Shown here one piece after another: positions 17,224 through 26,903 of a stretch of 64,000 nucleotides of DNA. Position 1 is the stretch's first letter, and each line of letters begins with the position of its first letter. This DNA is from Bradyrhizobium septentrionale (lineage in GTDB: Bacteria > Pseudomonadota > Alphaproteobacteria > Rhizobiales > Xanthobacteraceae): assembly GCF_011516645.4 (NCBI RefSeq), contig NZ_CP088285.1, positions 7,272,501 to 7,336,500 of the forward strand. The letters are read 5' to 3'. The position numbers were made by a program, and so were the translations under genes. The notes beneath the pieces were generated by a model that searched no databases, was not told the origin of the DNA, and worked only from the letters and a program-made list of their open reading frames with translations.

Positions 17224-17534
17224 TGCGGTACCTAAAATGTTCCGCGATGGGGAACTTCACCGTCCCCACAACCAATCTGCTCCCCGAATCTTTAATAGGG
17301 GTATAGAAATTGATGGGAGGATCGATCCCGGTGGTGGATATCCCGGCAAACACTATCGAAAATCGGCAGCAGCGCTGCTTTGCCTGATTGTCCGGTTCGA
17401 GGAGCGGACCGCATTTTTCCTGATTGAGCCCATTGGACGATTCGCATTTTGTGCACGGAAATTATCAATGAGGCCGGCGCGCTTTGCGCTGCGCCGCGCG
17501 GACATTTTCAAGACCTTTTCACAGGAGCAGTCAT
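17224..17534 (+). other. Divergent intergenic region between DUF2336 and AraC genes
   Basis: 311 bases separating two outward-facing genes. It is locally AT-richer (for example around 17285-17310 and 17410-17470) than the flanking genes, consistent with two promoters. The ribosome-binding site aggag at 17523-17527 decides the TTG start of the AraC gene. No hairpin terminator seen. Confidence 0.4.
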
Positions 17535-18506
17535 TTGACGGCGCCATTGCTGGTGCCGAGAGTCTTTCGTTTTGACGATGTCGATGCATTCCGGAGTTCG
17601 ATCCGAGATCTGGATGTTGATTTCACGCCACTCGCGCGGAAGATTTCGGCCGAGCAGATCATCCTGAGTTTGCCGGGATGCGAGCTCAACTACACCCAGT
17701 CCTTTCCGCGGATCGTCGACGCGCAGCTTGCGCGGCACACCACGGCGGTCGGCTTCACGATGGATGACGGTGTCCCGATGCGGTTCAACGGTGTCGAGCG
17801 CGATCGCGCGGTGATCGTGCTTGGCGGCGGCGGCGCGTTCTATACCTCGGTGGAGCAGACGCCCCGGCAATATGTCTCGGCGATGTTCACGCCGGAGATT
17901 GTCGATCGCGGTTGGCCGCAACCGGGTCTCCATTTCAGCATTCATGAAATTTCTCAACGCGCGCAGGATCGGCTGCGCGAAGTGGTGCGGCAGATTCTGC
18001 TCGTGACGTCGCAGCAGACCGATGATGCCCAGTTCGCGACCGGCGCCTCGATCAGGGAAACGCTGCTTGCGGCGATCGACGGCGCCTTCGCCGAGATCGT
18101 GCCGGCCAAGTGGGCGACGCGCGCCAACACGACCCGGCAGTTCAAGGTCTTCAACGATGCGCGTGCCATTCTGGCCGGCGACGTGGCTCATCCGATCTAC
18201 AGCGGCGAACTCGCCAGGCAGATCGGCGTGTCGGTGCGCACGCTGCACGACGCCATCCAGCGCTACCGGGGCGTCAGCCTGCATCGCTACTTGAGATTGC
18301 GGCGGCTATGGCTGGTGCGCCAGCAACTGCTCGCCGGTGCGCACAGCGTCAAGGCCTGCGCGCTGGCCTACGGATTTTGGCACCTGAGCGATTTTTCGCG
18401 CAGCTATCGGTCGCAGTTTGGGGAGGCGCCATCGGAGACGCTGGCCGCCTCGCGCCGCCCTGGCGCCGTGCGCGCCGAGACGGCCGCTGGCAGTTACGAA
18501 TCGTAA
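17535..18506 (+). CDS. AraC family transcriptional regulator
   Basis: 323 residues with a C-terminal AraC-type double helix-turn-helix: YSGELARQIGVSVRTLHDAIQRYRGVSLHRYLRLRRLWL, then VKACALAYGFWHLSDFSRSYRSQFGEAPSETL, which contains the conserved second HTH. The N-terminal 190 residues are a ligand- or dimerisation domain of the type seen in RipA/EthR-like AraC proteins (cupin-like). TTG 17535 is chosen because a good Shine-Dalgarno (aggag) sits seven bases upstream; no ATG fits. Possible targets are the divergent DUF2336-PilZ operon or its own gene. Confidence 0.87.
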   Translation: MTAPLLVPRVFRFDDVDAFRSSIRDLDVDFTPLARKISAEQIILSLPGCELNYTQSFPRIVDAQLARHTTAVGFTMDDGVPMRFNGVERDRAVIVLGGGGAFYTSVEQTPRQYVSAMFTPEIVDRGWPQPGLHFSIHEISQRAQDRLREVVRQILLVTSQQTDDAQFATGASIRETLLAAIDGAFAEIVPAKWATRANTTRQFKVFNDARAILAGDVAHPIYSGELARQIGVSVRTLHDAIQRYRGVSLHRYLRLRRLWLVRQQLLAGAHSVKACALAYGFWHLSDFSRSYRSQFGEAPSETLAASRRPGAVRAETAAGSYES

Positions 18507-18577
18507 CCGTCGATCTGAACGGAATCTTAACGGCCGCCGAAGAGGCTATTGGTACGATTCCACCAGAGGCGGCGGTG

Positions 18578-18823
18578 ATGCATCCCCGGAGATTTGCGCG
18601 TGTTCGTCCGACAGGATGCGTATCCAGTGTAGTCAAGCTGCAGCTCGAACCCAAGGCGCCGCTGATCGAATGCCGGCTGGTGGACTATTCCGCCGGAGGG
18701 GCCTGCCTCGAGTTTCAGAAGCCGATCCAGCTGCCCGAACGTTTCGAAATGTTTCATGGCAACACCAAGAAGCGTTGCCGGCGGGTCTGGAGCAGGGGTG
18801 TGCGGGTCGGCGTCTCGTTCTGA
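18578..18823 (+). CDS. Small PilZ domain protein
   Basis: 81 residues: HPRRFARVRPTG (RxxxR part), ECRLVDYSAGGACLEF (motif DYSAGG matching [D/N]xSxxG) and RVGVSF at the end. A minimal PilZ domain, likely a cyclic di-GMP receptor or a degenerate one. It is 71 bases after the AraC gene on the same strand. Start at ATG 18578; a GTG directly before it is also possible. With the PilZ at 15803 it forms a local cluster of cyclic di-GMP-type proteins. Confidence 0.75.
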   Translation: MHPRRFARVRPTGCVSSVVKLQLEPKAPLIECRLVDYSAGGACLEFQKPIQLPERFEMFHGNTKKRCRRVWSRGVRVGVSF

Positions 18824-18926
18824 GCGCCTCAGGTGATCCACCCGTCAATAGCCGTTCGGGCCGCGCCCGGCGCGACCCGATGGTCTTGTCCCGATCGAAG
18901 CTGGAGGGGAAGTGCCGGCGAGGGGC

Positions 18927-19175
18927 TCAGGCGCCGCTCTGGCACTTCTTCATGAACGAGTTCTTGGCCGCGCCGGCGAGCTTCTTGCCGTCGGAGCCGA
19001 CCGCCTTGGTCTCGCAAGCGTCCGTCGTGCACTTCTTCATGAAGGAGGTCTTGGCCGCGCCGGCCAGCGGCTTGCCGTCCTTGCCGACCGCCTTCGTCTC
19101 GCAGGAGGCGTCCTGTGCAAGTGCCGAACCGGCGGCAAAGGTCGCGATCACGGCCGCCAAGAAAATCCGCTTCAT
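18927..19175 (-). CDS. PsiF-repeat secreted small protein
   Basis: 82 residues: a signal peptide (KRIFLAAVIATFAAGSALA) and two near-identical repeats, CETKAVGKDGKPLAGAAKTSFMKKC and CETKAVGSDGKKLAGAAKNSFMKKC. Each repeat begins and ends with cysteine, so two disulfides are possible. This matches the PsiF repeat (named from the E. coli phosphate-starvation-inducible protein). Role unknown. Confidence 0.85.
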   Translation of the reverse strand: MKRIFLAAVIATFAAGSALAQDASCETKAVGKDGKPLAGAAKTSFMKKCTTDACETKAVGSDGKKLAGAAKNSFMKKCQSGA

Positions 19176-19326
19176 CTGGGCTCTCCCTAAACCAAACCAG
19201 TGGCCGGATTGGATATCGGATTCTTGGCCCGATCAAGTTCCCACAGCCGATTTTGTCGGTAAAATGCCCCGATCAGAGCAAGGAAATTCCGCGTGCAGCG
19301 CGGAACAACAATGGGGGACGCCCGGA

Positions 19327-20004
19327 ATGGAATTCGAGACGCTGGTACAGACACGCAAAAGCGTGCGCGGGTTCAAGAAGCAGCCGGTGTCCCGGGCGAC
19401 CGTGGAGGAGATCATCGAGGTGGCCAAGCGCGCACCGTCCTCGATGAATACCCAGCCCTGGCACGTCCATGTCCTGACCGGGGCGCCGTTGGAGGAAGTG
19501 CGCCGCCGCAACATGGAGGAGATGATCGCCGGCGCCAAAGCCAAGCGCGACATCGTCAGCCATGGCGAGTACCAAGGCGTGCACCGCGGTCGCCAGGTCG
19601 ACATCGCCAAGAAGCTGTTCGGGGCGATGGGGATTGCCCGCGACGACAAGCCGATGCGGCAGGATTGGGTGCTGCGTGGCTTCCGTCAGTTCGACGCCCC
19701 GGTCTCGCTGGTGCTCGCCTATGACCGGGTGCTCGATCCGGGCGCGGTCTGCCATTTCGATCTCGGCGCGCTCTGCTACGGCATCGTGCTGGCGGCCTGG
19801 GATCGCGGCCTTGGCAGCGTGATCAACGGCCAGGGCATCATGCGCTCCGACATCGTGCGCGAGGTCGCCAATATCCCGGAAGACCAGGTGATCATGACCT
19901 GTGTCGCGATGGGCTATCCCGACGACAGCTTTGCCGCCAATGCGGTGCGGTCGGAACGCGAGGCCAACGACAACTTTGTCCGCTATGTCGGCTTTGCCGA
20001 ATAG
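19327..20004 (+). CDS. Nitroreductase family protein
   Basis: 225 residues with the FMN-binding nitroreductase fold: TRKSVRGFKKQPV, RAPSSMNTQPWHVHVLTG (FMN-contact loop), then GALCYGIVLAAWDRGLGSVINGQGI and the C-terminal IMTCVAMGYPDD. It probably reduces nitroaromatics or quinones with NAD(P)H. The frame is open far upstream but homology starts at ATG 19327. The next gene follows after 13 bases. Confidence 0.9.
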   Translation: MEFETLVQTRKSVRGFKKQPVSRATVEEIIEVAKRAPSSMNTQPWHVHVLTGAPLEEVRRRNMEEMIAGAKAKRDIVSHGEYQGVHRGRQVDIAKKLFGAMGIARDDKPMRQDWVLRGFRQFDAPVSLVLAYDRVLDPGAVCHFDLGALCYGIVLAAWDRGLGSVINGQGIMRSDIVREVANIPEDQVIMTCVAMGYPDDSFAANAVRSEREANDNFVRYVGFAE

Positions 20005-20017
20005 AGGGATATGACCA

Positions 20018-20938
20018 GTGCGGACCCGCAGCATCACCGGCGCGGTTGCCCTCGCGTTGGTCGTCATCATCTCGGCCCTCGGCTCCGGGCGAGCGGAGGG
20101 CATACGTCTCGATGCACTCAAGATCCCGGTGCCGAATGCGGGAGGGGCAGGGCCGTCCACCGCGCTGCTCGACGCAATCGTGCTGCGGCCGGATGACGGG
20201 CAGCCGCATCCGCTGATCCTGCTCAATCACGGCTCACCGCGTTCGGCGAGCGACCGTCCGGCGATGAGCCCTTACGGGATGTGGGCACAGGCTGTGGAGT
20301 TCGCCCGGCGCGGCTGGGTCGCGGTGGCTTTCCTGCGCCGCGGCTACGGCGCCTCGCAGGGTGGATGGGCCGAGACCTACGGAGGGTGCTCCGACCCGGA
20401 CTATGCGAAGGCCGGCCGCGCCGGCGCCAGCGACGTCGCAGCCGCCGCCAAATTCATGACCGGTCAGGCTTACGTCAGCAAGGGGAAGTGGATCAGCGTC
20501 GGCCGCTCGGCGGGAGGCTTTGCCACGGTCGCGTTGACGTCGATAGCGCCGCCGGGTCTGGCCGCTGCGATCGCGTTCGCGCCGGGCCGTGGATCGACCG
20601 GCCCCGATACGGTCTGCGAGGAGGACGAACTCGTCGACGCGTTCGCGCAGTTCGGCAAATCCTCGCGCATCCCGCTGCTGTGGGTGTCCGCCGACAACGA
20701 TCATTTCTTTGGCCCAAAACTCGTGACGCGATTGTCGGATGCGTTTGTGAAAGCTGGCGGCAAGCTCGCGCTGGTTCGAACGCCTGCCTTCGGCAGCGAC
20801 GGGCACACGTTGTTCAGCGAGCAGGGAACAGCGATCTGGGCGCCGATCATCGATCGCTTCCTCGGGGATAACAACCTCGTGCTGCGCGATCGGCTGCTCG
20901 ACGCGCCCGCGCGTCCGGCGCAAATACGCACGCGCTGA
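20018..20938 (+). CDS. Secreted alpha/beta hydrolase
   Basis: 306 residues. Signal segment ITGAVALALVVIISALGSGRA, then an alpha/beta hydrolase: LILLNHGSPR, GWVAVAFLRRGYGASQGG, nucleophile elbow GRSAGG, acid region WVSADNDHFFG and histidine in GSDGHTLF. It resembles dienelactone hydrolase-like or peptidase S9-like esterases. GTG 20018 is used because the signal peptide follows it; the ATG at 20011 is out of frame. Thirteen bases separate it from the nitroreductase, so the two are likely co-transcribed. Confidence 0.85.
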   Translation: MRTRSITGAVALALVVIISALGSGRAEGIRLDALKIPVPNAGGAGPSTALLDAIVLRPDDGQPHPLILLNHGSPRSASDRPAMSPYGMWAQAVEFARRGWVAVAFLRRGYGASQGGWAETYGGCSDPDYAKAGRAGASDVAAAAKFMTGQAYVSKGKWISVGRSAGGFATVALTSIAPPGLAAAIAFAPGRGSTGPDTVCEEDELVDAFAQFGKSSRIPLLWVSADNDHFFGPKLVTRLSDAFVKAGGKLALVRTPAFGSDGHTLFSEQGTAIWAPIIDRFLGDNNLVLRDRLLDAPARPAQIRTR

Positions 20939-21077
20939 CCACGCCGCGGGATATTGAATTCCGCGCCGTGAAACCCTCGCGCGAGCGTGAGTGCGAGCGC
21001 GCGTTTCCGCTATTTGTGCCGATCGAAAATGCGATACTGGGTTTCTGAACCACAACAGCACAAGCGAGGAATCTCAG

Positions 21078-22241
21078 ATGAGCGATGATGAACAGACAGC
21101 CATGATCCGCGAGACCGTCGCGAGATTCGTCGATCGCGAGCTGATCCCGCTCGAGCCGCAATATCTGAAATCGAAACTGCCCGGCAGCGATCATCCCGAG
21201 CTCACGCCGGAACAGCGCAAGCGGCTGCGCGACGTCTCGAAGGAGCTCGGGCTCTGGGGCCTCGATGCGCCCGAGGATCTCGGCGGCCACGACCTGCCGA
21301 CGCGCACGATGGCTGCGGTGCACGAGGAGCTCGGTCGCAGCTGCGTGCCCTTCGTGCTGCCGCCGGACTCGCCGAACCTGCGCATGCTGCAGGCGGTCGG
21401 CACCGAGGCGCAGAAGAGGAAATATCTGCAGCCCTATATCGAGGGCCGCATGGCATCGGCGATCGCGATCTCGGAGCCCGGCGCCGGCGGCGATCCCGCG
21501 GCCATGAAGACCCGCGCGGCGCTCGAAGGCGAAGAATGGGTGCTGAACGGCCGCAAGATCTGGATCAGCAACGCGCGCGCCGCCGACTTCATCATCGTGA
21601 TGGCGCGTGTCGGCAGCGACCAGCGCCAGGGCGGCATCACCTCCTTCATCGTGGAGAAGGGCACGCCGGGATTCATCATCGAACGCGAGATCCCGATGGT
21701 CGGCGGCGGTTCGACCTACGAGATCGTGTTCGAGGACTGCCGCATCCCGAATGACTCCGTGCTGGGCGAGGTCGGCAAGGGTTACGCGCCGATGCAGCTG
21801 CGCCTGCGCACGCGGCGGCTCGAGATGGGATCGACCTGCGTCGGCATCACCAAGCGCGCGCTCGACATGATGTGCGATCACGCCAAGCAGCGCGAGACGT
21901 TCGGCGTCAAGCTTGCCGAGCGCCAGGCCATCCAGTGGTGGATCGCCGATATCTCCACGCGCATGCATGCCTGCCGGCTGATGGTGCGCGAGGCCGCCGA
22001 CAAGACCGATCGCGGCGAGGACATCCGCCACGAGGCCTCGATGATCAAGGTGTTCGCGACCGAGATGGCCTATGACGCCTGCGACCACGCCATGCAGACG
22101 CTCGGCGCGCTCGGCGTGACGCTGGAATTGCCGCTCAACGCGCTCTGGCAGAAGGCCCGCCTGATGCGGGTCTACGAAGGCCCGAGCGAGGTCCATCGCC
22201 AGTCGATCGCGCGTCGCGTGCTCGGGTTGCGCGGCGGTTAG
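21078..22241 (+). CDS. Acyl-CoA dehydrogenase
   Basis: 387 residues. FAD-dependent acyl-CoA dehydrogenase fold: AIAISEPGAGGDPAAM (FAD/substrate motif), WVLNGRKIWISNA, MARVGS, FGVKLAERQAIQWWIADI, MQTLGALGVTLELPL and a C-terminal RLMRVYEGPSEVHRQSIAR. The catalytic glutamate of the classical family lies in the YEGPSEVHR loop. It catalyses alpha,beta-dehydrogenation of an acyl-CoA whose chain length is unknown. ATG 21078 has a good ribosome-binding site (gcgagga). Confidence 0.92.
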   Translation: MSDDEQTAMIRETVARFVDRELIPLEPQYLKSKLPGSDHPELTPEQRKRLRDVSKELGLWGLDAPEDLGGHDLPTRTMAAVHEELGRSCVPFVLPPDSPNLRMLQAVGTEAQKRKYLQPYIEGRMASAIAISEPGAGGDPAAMKTRAALEGEEWVLNGRKIWISNARAADFIIVMARVGSDQRQGGITSFIVEKGTPGFIIEREIPMVGGGSTYEIVFEDCRIPNDSVLGEVGKGYAPMQLRLRTRRLEMGSTCVGITKRALDMMCDHAKQRETFGVKLAERQAIQWWIADISTRMHACRLMVREAADKTDRGEDIRHEASMIKVFATEMAYDACDHAMQTLGALGVTLELPLNALWQKARLMRVYEGPSEVHRQSIARRVLGLRGG

Positions 22242-22256
22242 AGGGCGCGCGGCTGA

Positions 22257-24338
22257 TTACGCCGCCCGCACGTCGGAGAGGAAGCGGTTGACCTGGCCGG
22301 CGAGGTCCTTGGATTGCGTCGAGAGCTGTTCGGCCGCGCCCAGCACCTGGGTTGCCGCAGCGCCGGTGTCGTCGGCAGCGCGCTGCACGCCGGAGATGTT
22401 GGAATTGACCTCTTGGGTGCCGCGCGCGGCTTCCTGAACGCTGCGCGAGATCTCCTGGGTTGCCGAGCCCTGTTCCTCGATCGCGGCGGCAATCGCGGTG
22501 CCGATCTGGTCGATCTCGGTGATGACGTCGACGACGCTCCTGATTGCGGTGACGGTCTCGTCGCTTGCGGTCTGGATCGCGGTGATCTGTTCGGCGATCT
22601 CCGTGGTCGCCTTCGCGGTCTGGCCGGCGAGCGATTTCACCTCCGAGGCGACCACCGCAAAGCCGCGGCCGGCCTCGCCGGCGCGCGCCGCCTCGATGGT
22701 GGCGTTGAGCGCGAGCAGGTTGGTCTGTGCCGCGATGCTCTGGATCAGCGTCACCACGTCGCCGATCTTCTGCGCGCCGTCGGCCAGCGAACGCGCGGTG
22801 TCGCCGGTGCGGCGGGCATGGTCGACCGCGCGCGCCGCGATCTCGGTCGAGGTCGCGACCTGGCGGGCGATCTCCGAGATCGAGGAGGTCAGTTCCTCGG
22901 TCGCGCTCGCCACCGTCTGCACGTTGGTCGAGGTCTGATCCGACGCGGCAGCCACGACCGCGGCCTGGCGGTTGGTGGCGGCGGCGGTGGCCGACATCGA
23001 TTGCGCCGTATCCTCCATGACTGAGGATGCAGCCGACAGTCCGCCGACCAGTTCGGTGACCTTGGCTTCGAAGGCGTGGGTCAGATCGTCGAGCACGCGG
23101 GCGCGGCGCATCTTGACGTCGTTCTCGGCTTCCTTCTCGGCAGCGAGGCGATCGGCTTCGATCTTGTTGTCCTTGAACACCTGCACGGCGGCGGCCATGG
23201 CGCCGATCTCGTCGTTGCGCGCGGCGCCCGGGATCGCCTCGGCGACCTCGCCCGCGGCGAGACGCGACATCCGGCCGGTGAGGGCGGCGATCGGGTTGAG
23301 GATGCGGCGGCCGACCATGACGATGAGGCCGGCACTGACCGCAATGACCGCGAGCAGCCCGACCAGCGCAATCACGAAGCTGAGCCGCGCCGACGAATAG
23401 GCGCTCGCAAGGCCCTGCTCGGCATTCTCGTAGAGCGCCTCGCGCACGGTGATGATGGCGGCGAGGCCGATTTGCGATTCGGGGTAGTAGGTGTCGAGGT
23501 CCTGCTCGTACTTGCCGGTCACCGCGCCTTCCTTGGCGAACTTCAGCGCCTTGCCGAACCGCTCGACATAATCGGCCTGCATCTTGCCGAGTGCCGTCAT
23601 GACGTTCGCTGGCGTTGCCGGATTGTTGCGCAGCTCCTGCAGCGTCGAGAGGATCTGCTCGGTGCGGCCGGTCGAGCGGTAGAGTTCCAGCTTCTCCTGA
23701 TCGGTCGCGACACGCTTGGCGCCGACCAGCGCCTTGTGCAGGCTGGCATTGAGGCCGCCGATGTCGCGCAGCGTCCAGGCGACGTTGGCGTAGCTGGCCT
23801 GGCGATAGGCATTGCCGTCGAGGCCGGCAAGCCGGCGCACCTGCTCATCGAGCAGCGTGGTGACACCGGCGTTGAACACGGAATTGTCGGCGACGATCTT
23901 GCCGGCGGCCGCGCGGCGGGCATCGGCCGGGCCGGCGATTGCAGCCGCAATGGCGTCGCGCAGCCCGGCAAATTTCAGCTTCAGCGCATCGATCGCGCTC
24001 GCGACCGCCTCGCCGTCGTCGAGCGATCCCGGCAGCGCGGCGCGCACCTGGTTGACCTTGGCGAGCGCGCCGTCGGTCAGCCGGCGCTGACGGTCGAGTT
24101 CGGCGATCTGCTTCGGATCGATCGTGGCGGTGCCGAGCAGCAAATTGGTGGCGTAGCCGCGCTCGGGGTTCATGTAGCGCGGGATATCGCCGACGGCGCG
24201 GACGATCTCGAGCCGGCCCTGCGCGGTCGAGATCTTGTCCATGGTCTGGTACTTGGTCACCGCGACATAAGCCGCCAGTCCGCCGCCGACCGCGGACAAG
24301 GAGACGATCGCAGCCGTCAGGAGAGTACCGATTTTCAT
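22257..24338 (-). CDS. Methyl-accepting chemotaxis protein
   Basis: 693 residues. N-terminal membrane anchor ([24 protein letters not shown]), a long helical periplasmic sensor region, a second membrane segment ([24 protein letters not shown]), HAMP linker ([23 protein letters not shown]) and a cytoplasmic signalling domain with the conserved hairpin tip [33 protein letters not shown]. It signals through CheW/CheA to the flagellar motor. No che genes are near, so it is an orphan receptor. Ligand unknown. ATG 24338 is chosen because the membrane anchor follows. Confidence 0.95.
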   Translation of the reverse strand: MKIGTLLTAAIVSLSAVGGGLAAYVAVTKYQTMDKISTAQGRLEIVRAVGDIPRYMNPERGYATNLLLGTATIDPKQIAELDRQRRLTDGALAKVNQVRAALPGSLDDGEAVASAIDALKLKFAGLRDAIAAAIAGPADARRAAAGKIVADNSVFNAGVTTLLDEQVRRLAGLDGNAYRQASYANVAWTLRDIGGLNASLHKALVGAKRVATDQEKLELYRSTGRTEQILSTLQELRNNPATPANVMTALGKMQADYVERFGKALKFAKEGAVTGKYEQDLDTYYPESQIGLAAIITVREALYENAEQGLASAYSSARLSFVIALVGLLAVIAVSAGLIVMVGRRILNPIAALTGRMSRLAAGEVAEAIPGAARNDEIGAMAAAVQVFKDNKIEADRLAAEKEAENDVKMRRARVLDDLTHAFEAKVTELVGGLSAASSVMEDTAQSMSATAAATNRQAAVVAAASDQTSTNVQTVASATEELTSSISEIARQVATSTEIAARAVDHARRTGDTARSLADGAQKIGDVVTLIQSIAAQTNLLALNATIEAARAGEAGRGFAVVASEVKSLAGQTAKATTEIAEQITAIQTASDETVTAIRSVVDVITEIDQIGTAIAAAIEEQGSATQEISRSVQEAARGTQEVNSNISGVQRAADDTGAAATQVLGAAEQLSTQSKDLAGQVNRFLSDVRAA

Positions 24339-24503
24339 GGGATGCGCGCGCCATTCTGGACGAGAGAGGGGAGGCCTCAACCGTACCTTGTGCGCATTAA
24401 GCTTGGGTTTACGATACGCGAGCCGCGGCGCTCCGGGCTATCCATCCTGCCCGAAAGTCCAACCGTCCAAAAGTTCAAGGCGCCGCCCCGCCGTGCGTGG
24501 CGT

Positions 24504-24758
24504 TCAGTGCTCGTCGTCGTCAGCGCCCTTGGTCGCAGGGCGGTGCTGGGTCGCGCCGCCCGAGCCCGCCTCGCCGCAGGGCAGCTGGGTCCAGGTGCCG
24601 TCCGCGGCCTGCTGATAGGCCTGGCAACCGGCTGAAGTTGTGGTGGTGGTGGATTTGTCGTCGGCTTTCTGCCGCTCGGCACTCTTCGCCAGCGCTGGCG
24701 TTGCAATGGCAGCGATGGCTGCGAGCGAGCCTGCGAAAACCAGCCCTGCAATCCGCAT
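24504..24758 (-). CDS. Small secreted protein with Cys pair
   Basis: 84 residues: signal peptide RIAGLVFAGSLAAIAAIATPALA, a Thr-rich linker (KSTTTTTSAG), then CQAYQQAADGTWTQLPCGEAG with two cysteines that could form one disulfide, and an acidic tail. No known domain. ATG 24758 starts at the signal peptide; a longer ATG at 24788 is possible. Confidence 0.65.
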   Translation of the reverse strand: MRIAGLVFAGSLAAIAAIATPALAKSAERQKADDKSTTTTTSAGCQAYQQAADGTWTQLPCGEAGSGGATQHRPATKGADDDEH

Positions 24759-24937
24759 GTCGGGTTCTCCTTCTCGAAGCGAATTCATATCCAGAGAAGA
24801 AATCTGGCGATTTTGGGCCGCAGCGTATGGTCTGCGACGAATTGCTTAATGCCGGGAAAACGAACTGGGACGGCGATTAACATCTGCGCGTGGCATCGCA
24901 GGACGCTGTTGCCGCACCGTGCTAGGATCGCCCCATC

Positions 24938-25528
24938 ATGACCCACCGCATTCTCGTCTTCTACGGCTCCTATCGTTCGGATCGCATGGGCATCCGGCTG
25001 GCGCATTTCGTCGTCGAGGGCTTTCGCGCCCGCGGCGACGATGTCGAGTTGATCGATGCCAAGGAGGTCGGTCTGCCGATGCTCGACCGGATGTACAAGG
25101 AACATCCCAAGGGCCACGCGCCGGCTGTGCTCGAAACGCTCGCCGGAAAGATCCGCGACGCCGACGGCTTCCTGTTCGTCACCGGCGAGTACAACTGGGG
25201 CATGCAGCCCGGGCTGAAGAACCTCACCGATCATTTCCTCGAGGAATGGTTCTGGCGGCCCGCGGCGATCGCGAGCTATTCGGCCGGACGATTCGCCGGG
25301 GCGCGCGCCGCGACCGCCTGGCACGGCACGCTGTCGGAGATGGGCATGGTTGTGGTGTCGAGCACGATCAGCGCGGGGCCGATCGCGCAGACCCTGTCGG
25401 CCGAAGGCCAGCCGATCGGCGAGGGCGGCAAATCGCTCGAGCGCGCCTTCCCACGCTTTGCCGACGATCTTGCCTGGTGGATGGAAGCCGCCAAGGCGCA
25501 GCGGGCGCGCAAGGCGCCGCCGTATTGA
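24938..25528 (+). CDS. NADPH-dependent FMN reductase
   Basis: 196 residues with a flavodoxin-like fold: RILVFYGSYRSDRMGIRLAHF (phosphate-binding loop GSYRSDR), LPMLDRMYKEHP, FLFVTGEYNWGMQPGLKNLTDHF (the PEYNxxxPxxLKNxxD motif of the family) and GTLSEMGMVVV. It reduces FMN or quinones with NAD(P)H. The SDR gene follows 24 bases later, suggesting one transcript. Confidence 0.9.
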   Translation: MTHRILVFYGSYRSDRMGIRLAHFVVEGFRARGDDVELIDAKEVGLPMLDRMYKEHPKGHAPAVLETLAGKIRDADGFLFVTGEYNWGMQPGLKNLTDHFLEEWFWRPAAIASYSAGRFAGARAATAWHGTLSEMGMVVVSSTISAGPIAQTLSAEGQPIGEGGKSLERAFPRFADDLAWWMEAAKAQRARKAPPY

Positions 25529-25552
25529 ACCAGTCCTCGGAGTTCAGGGATC

Positions 25553-26335
25553 ATGAGCCTTTTCACATCGCCCTTCGATCCCGCGCGCGAGGCCGCCCTG
25601 GTCACCGGCGCGGGCAACGGCATCGGCCGCGCGATCGCGCAGGCCCTGGTCGGCGAAGGCGTGCGCACGGTGTTCGCCGATCTGCATGAGGACAGGGTTT
25701 TGGCCGCGATCAAGGCTGCCCCGCGTCCCGAGCTTGCGGTGCCCTGGATCGGCGATCTCGCGCAGCGCGAAGCGTGCGACGCCTTGCTGGCGCATGCGCA
25801 GGCAAAGCTTGGGCAGGTGACCCATTTCGTCCACAGCGCTTCGCCGCCGCGCCGCGAGGCCGATCACGCGATGGCGGTCGACGATGAGACCTGGCGGCAG
25901 ATGCACGTGGTCAATCTCGATGCCGGCTTTCATCTGTCGCGCGAACTGGCGCGCAGGCTGATCGCAGCGAAGACGCCGGGCTCGTTCCTGCTGCTCACCT
26001 CGCTGCATGCCGGCACGCCGCGCAACCTGCCGCATTACTCGACGGCGAAGGCCGGCATGGCGATGCTGGTGAAGGAGCTTGCCAAGAGCTGGGGCCACTA
26101 TGGCATCCGCGTCAATGCGCTGGTGCCCGGCGCGATCGCGGCCGGCGGTTTCGTCGCCGATCCCGCGCTCGCCAAGCACATCCCGCTCGGGCGGCTTGGC
26201 CAGGCCGACGATCTCGCGCCGATGGCGCTGGCCGTGCTGTCGCACAGGCTCTCCGGCTACGTTACCGGCGCATCGATCGTGGTCGACGGCGGTCTGTCGC
26301 TGACCAACTGGTTCGCGCCGCCGGAGCTCGACTGA
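25553..26335 (+). CDS. Short-chain dehydrogenase/reductase (SDR)
   Basis: 260 residues with the classical SDR layout: TGAGNGIGRA (TGxxxGxG cofactor site), a Ser in LLLTSLHAG, YSTAKAGM as the YxxxK catalytic pair, and RVNALVPGAI after it, ending in SIVVDGGLSLTNW. It should use NAD(P)H to reduce or oxidise an alcohol/carbonyl substrate; identity unknown. Follows the FMN reductase and may be co-transcribed. Confidence 0.92.
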   Translation: MSLFTSPFDPAREAALVTGAGNGIGRAIAQALVGEGVRTVFADLHEDRVLAAIKAAPRPELAVPWIGDLAQREACDALLAHAQAKLGQVTHFVHSASPPRREADHAMAVDDETWRQMHVVNLDAGFHLSRELARRLIAAKTPGSFLLLTSLHAGTPRNLPHYSTAKAGMAMLVKELAKSWGHYGIRVNALVPGAIAAGGFVADPALAKHIPLGRLGQADDLAPMALAVLSHRLSGYVTGASIVVDGGLSLTNWFAPPELD

Positions 26336-26344
26336 GAGTCGAAG

Positions 26345-26728
26345 TTACTCCTTGGTCCTGATGTAGCCCGCAAGCCGCGTCTTTTGGTCTTGGCACCAAG
26401 TCGCCATGCTGCCGGCGCGACGCTGATCGAGGTCGGTGGTCTGGGTTGCGATCGCAACTTCGGTCATCAGGTCGTCGGGCTGCTTCTCGCCCATCTTGCC
26501 GCCGGTGTGCAGGTAGGCGATTGCCTTGCGCACCTGCTCGGTGGTGCCGTCGGGGAGGTGCATGTCCTGCGCCCGCTGCACGAGGTCCTGATAGACCAGA
26601 TCGGTGCCGGGGCACTCGACCTTGGCGGCAAAGGCCTGCAGCACCATCGTGACATAGGCGGCGCGCGGATCGGCGTGGGCAGGGGTTGCTGCGACAATCA
26701 GGCCGCCGATCAGCAGAGCGTAACGCAT
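26345..26728 (-). CDS. Small secreted helical protein (Rap1a/Tai-like, tentative)
   Basis: 127 residues: signal peptide RYALLIGGLIVAATPAHA, then a helical domain with PRAAYVTMVLQAFAAKVECPGTDLV, ATWCQDQKTRLAGYIRTKE and only two cysteines (CPG and WCQ), which could form one disulfide. The size and paired cysteines are reminiscent of small secreted helical families, but I cannot name one firmly. ATG 26728 has a strong ribosome-binding site (ggagg). Convergent with the SDR gene nine bases away. Confidence 0.65.
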   Translation of the reverse strand: MRYALLIGGLIVAATPAHADPRAAYVTMVLQAFAAKVECPGTDLVYQDLVQRAQDMHLPDGTTEQVRKAIAYLHTGGKMGEKQPDDLMTEVAIATQTTDLDQRRAGSMATWCQDQKTRLAGYIRTKE

Positions 26729-26903
26729 GGAATTCCTCCGAAGGGTTTGGACGTTTTTTACTACGCTAGCGCCCAAGGGAACCGACTGCAACCCGCAGGA
26801 CACAGTCGCCATAGGAACCGATCAAACGGCCGTGTTCCAGAAGGGGCTGCCACGATTTCAGCACGATTTCGGCAGCATGTGGCAGAAGTTGACGCAGGGG
26901 AGA

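Noticed and set aside
18418..19326. N-terminal extension of the nitroreductase
   Set aside because: The open frame upstream of ATG 19327 runs through the PilZ and PsiF genes; nitroreductase homology begins at 19327.
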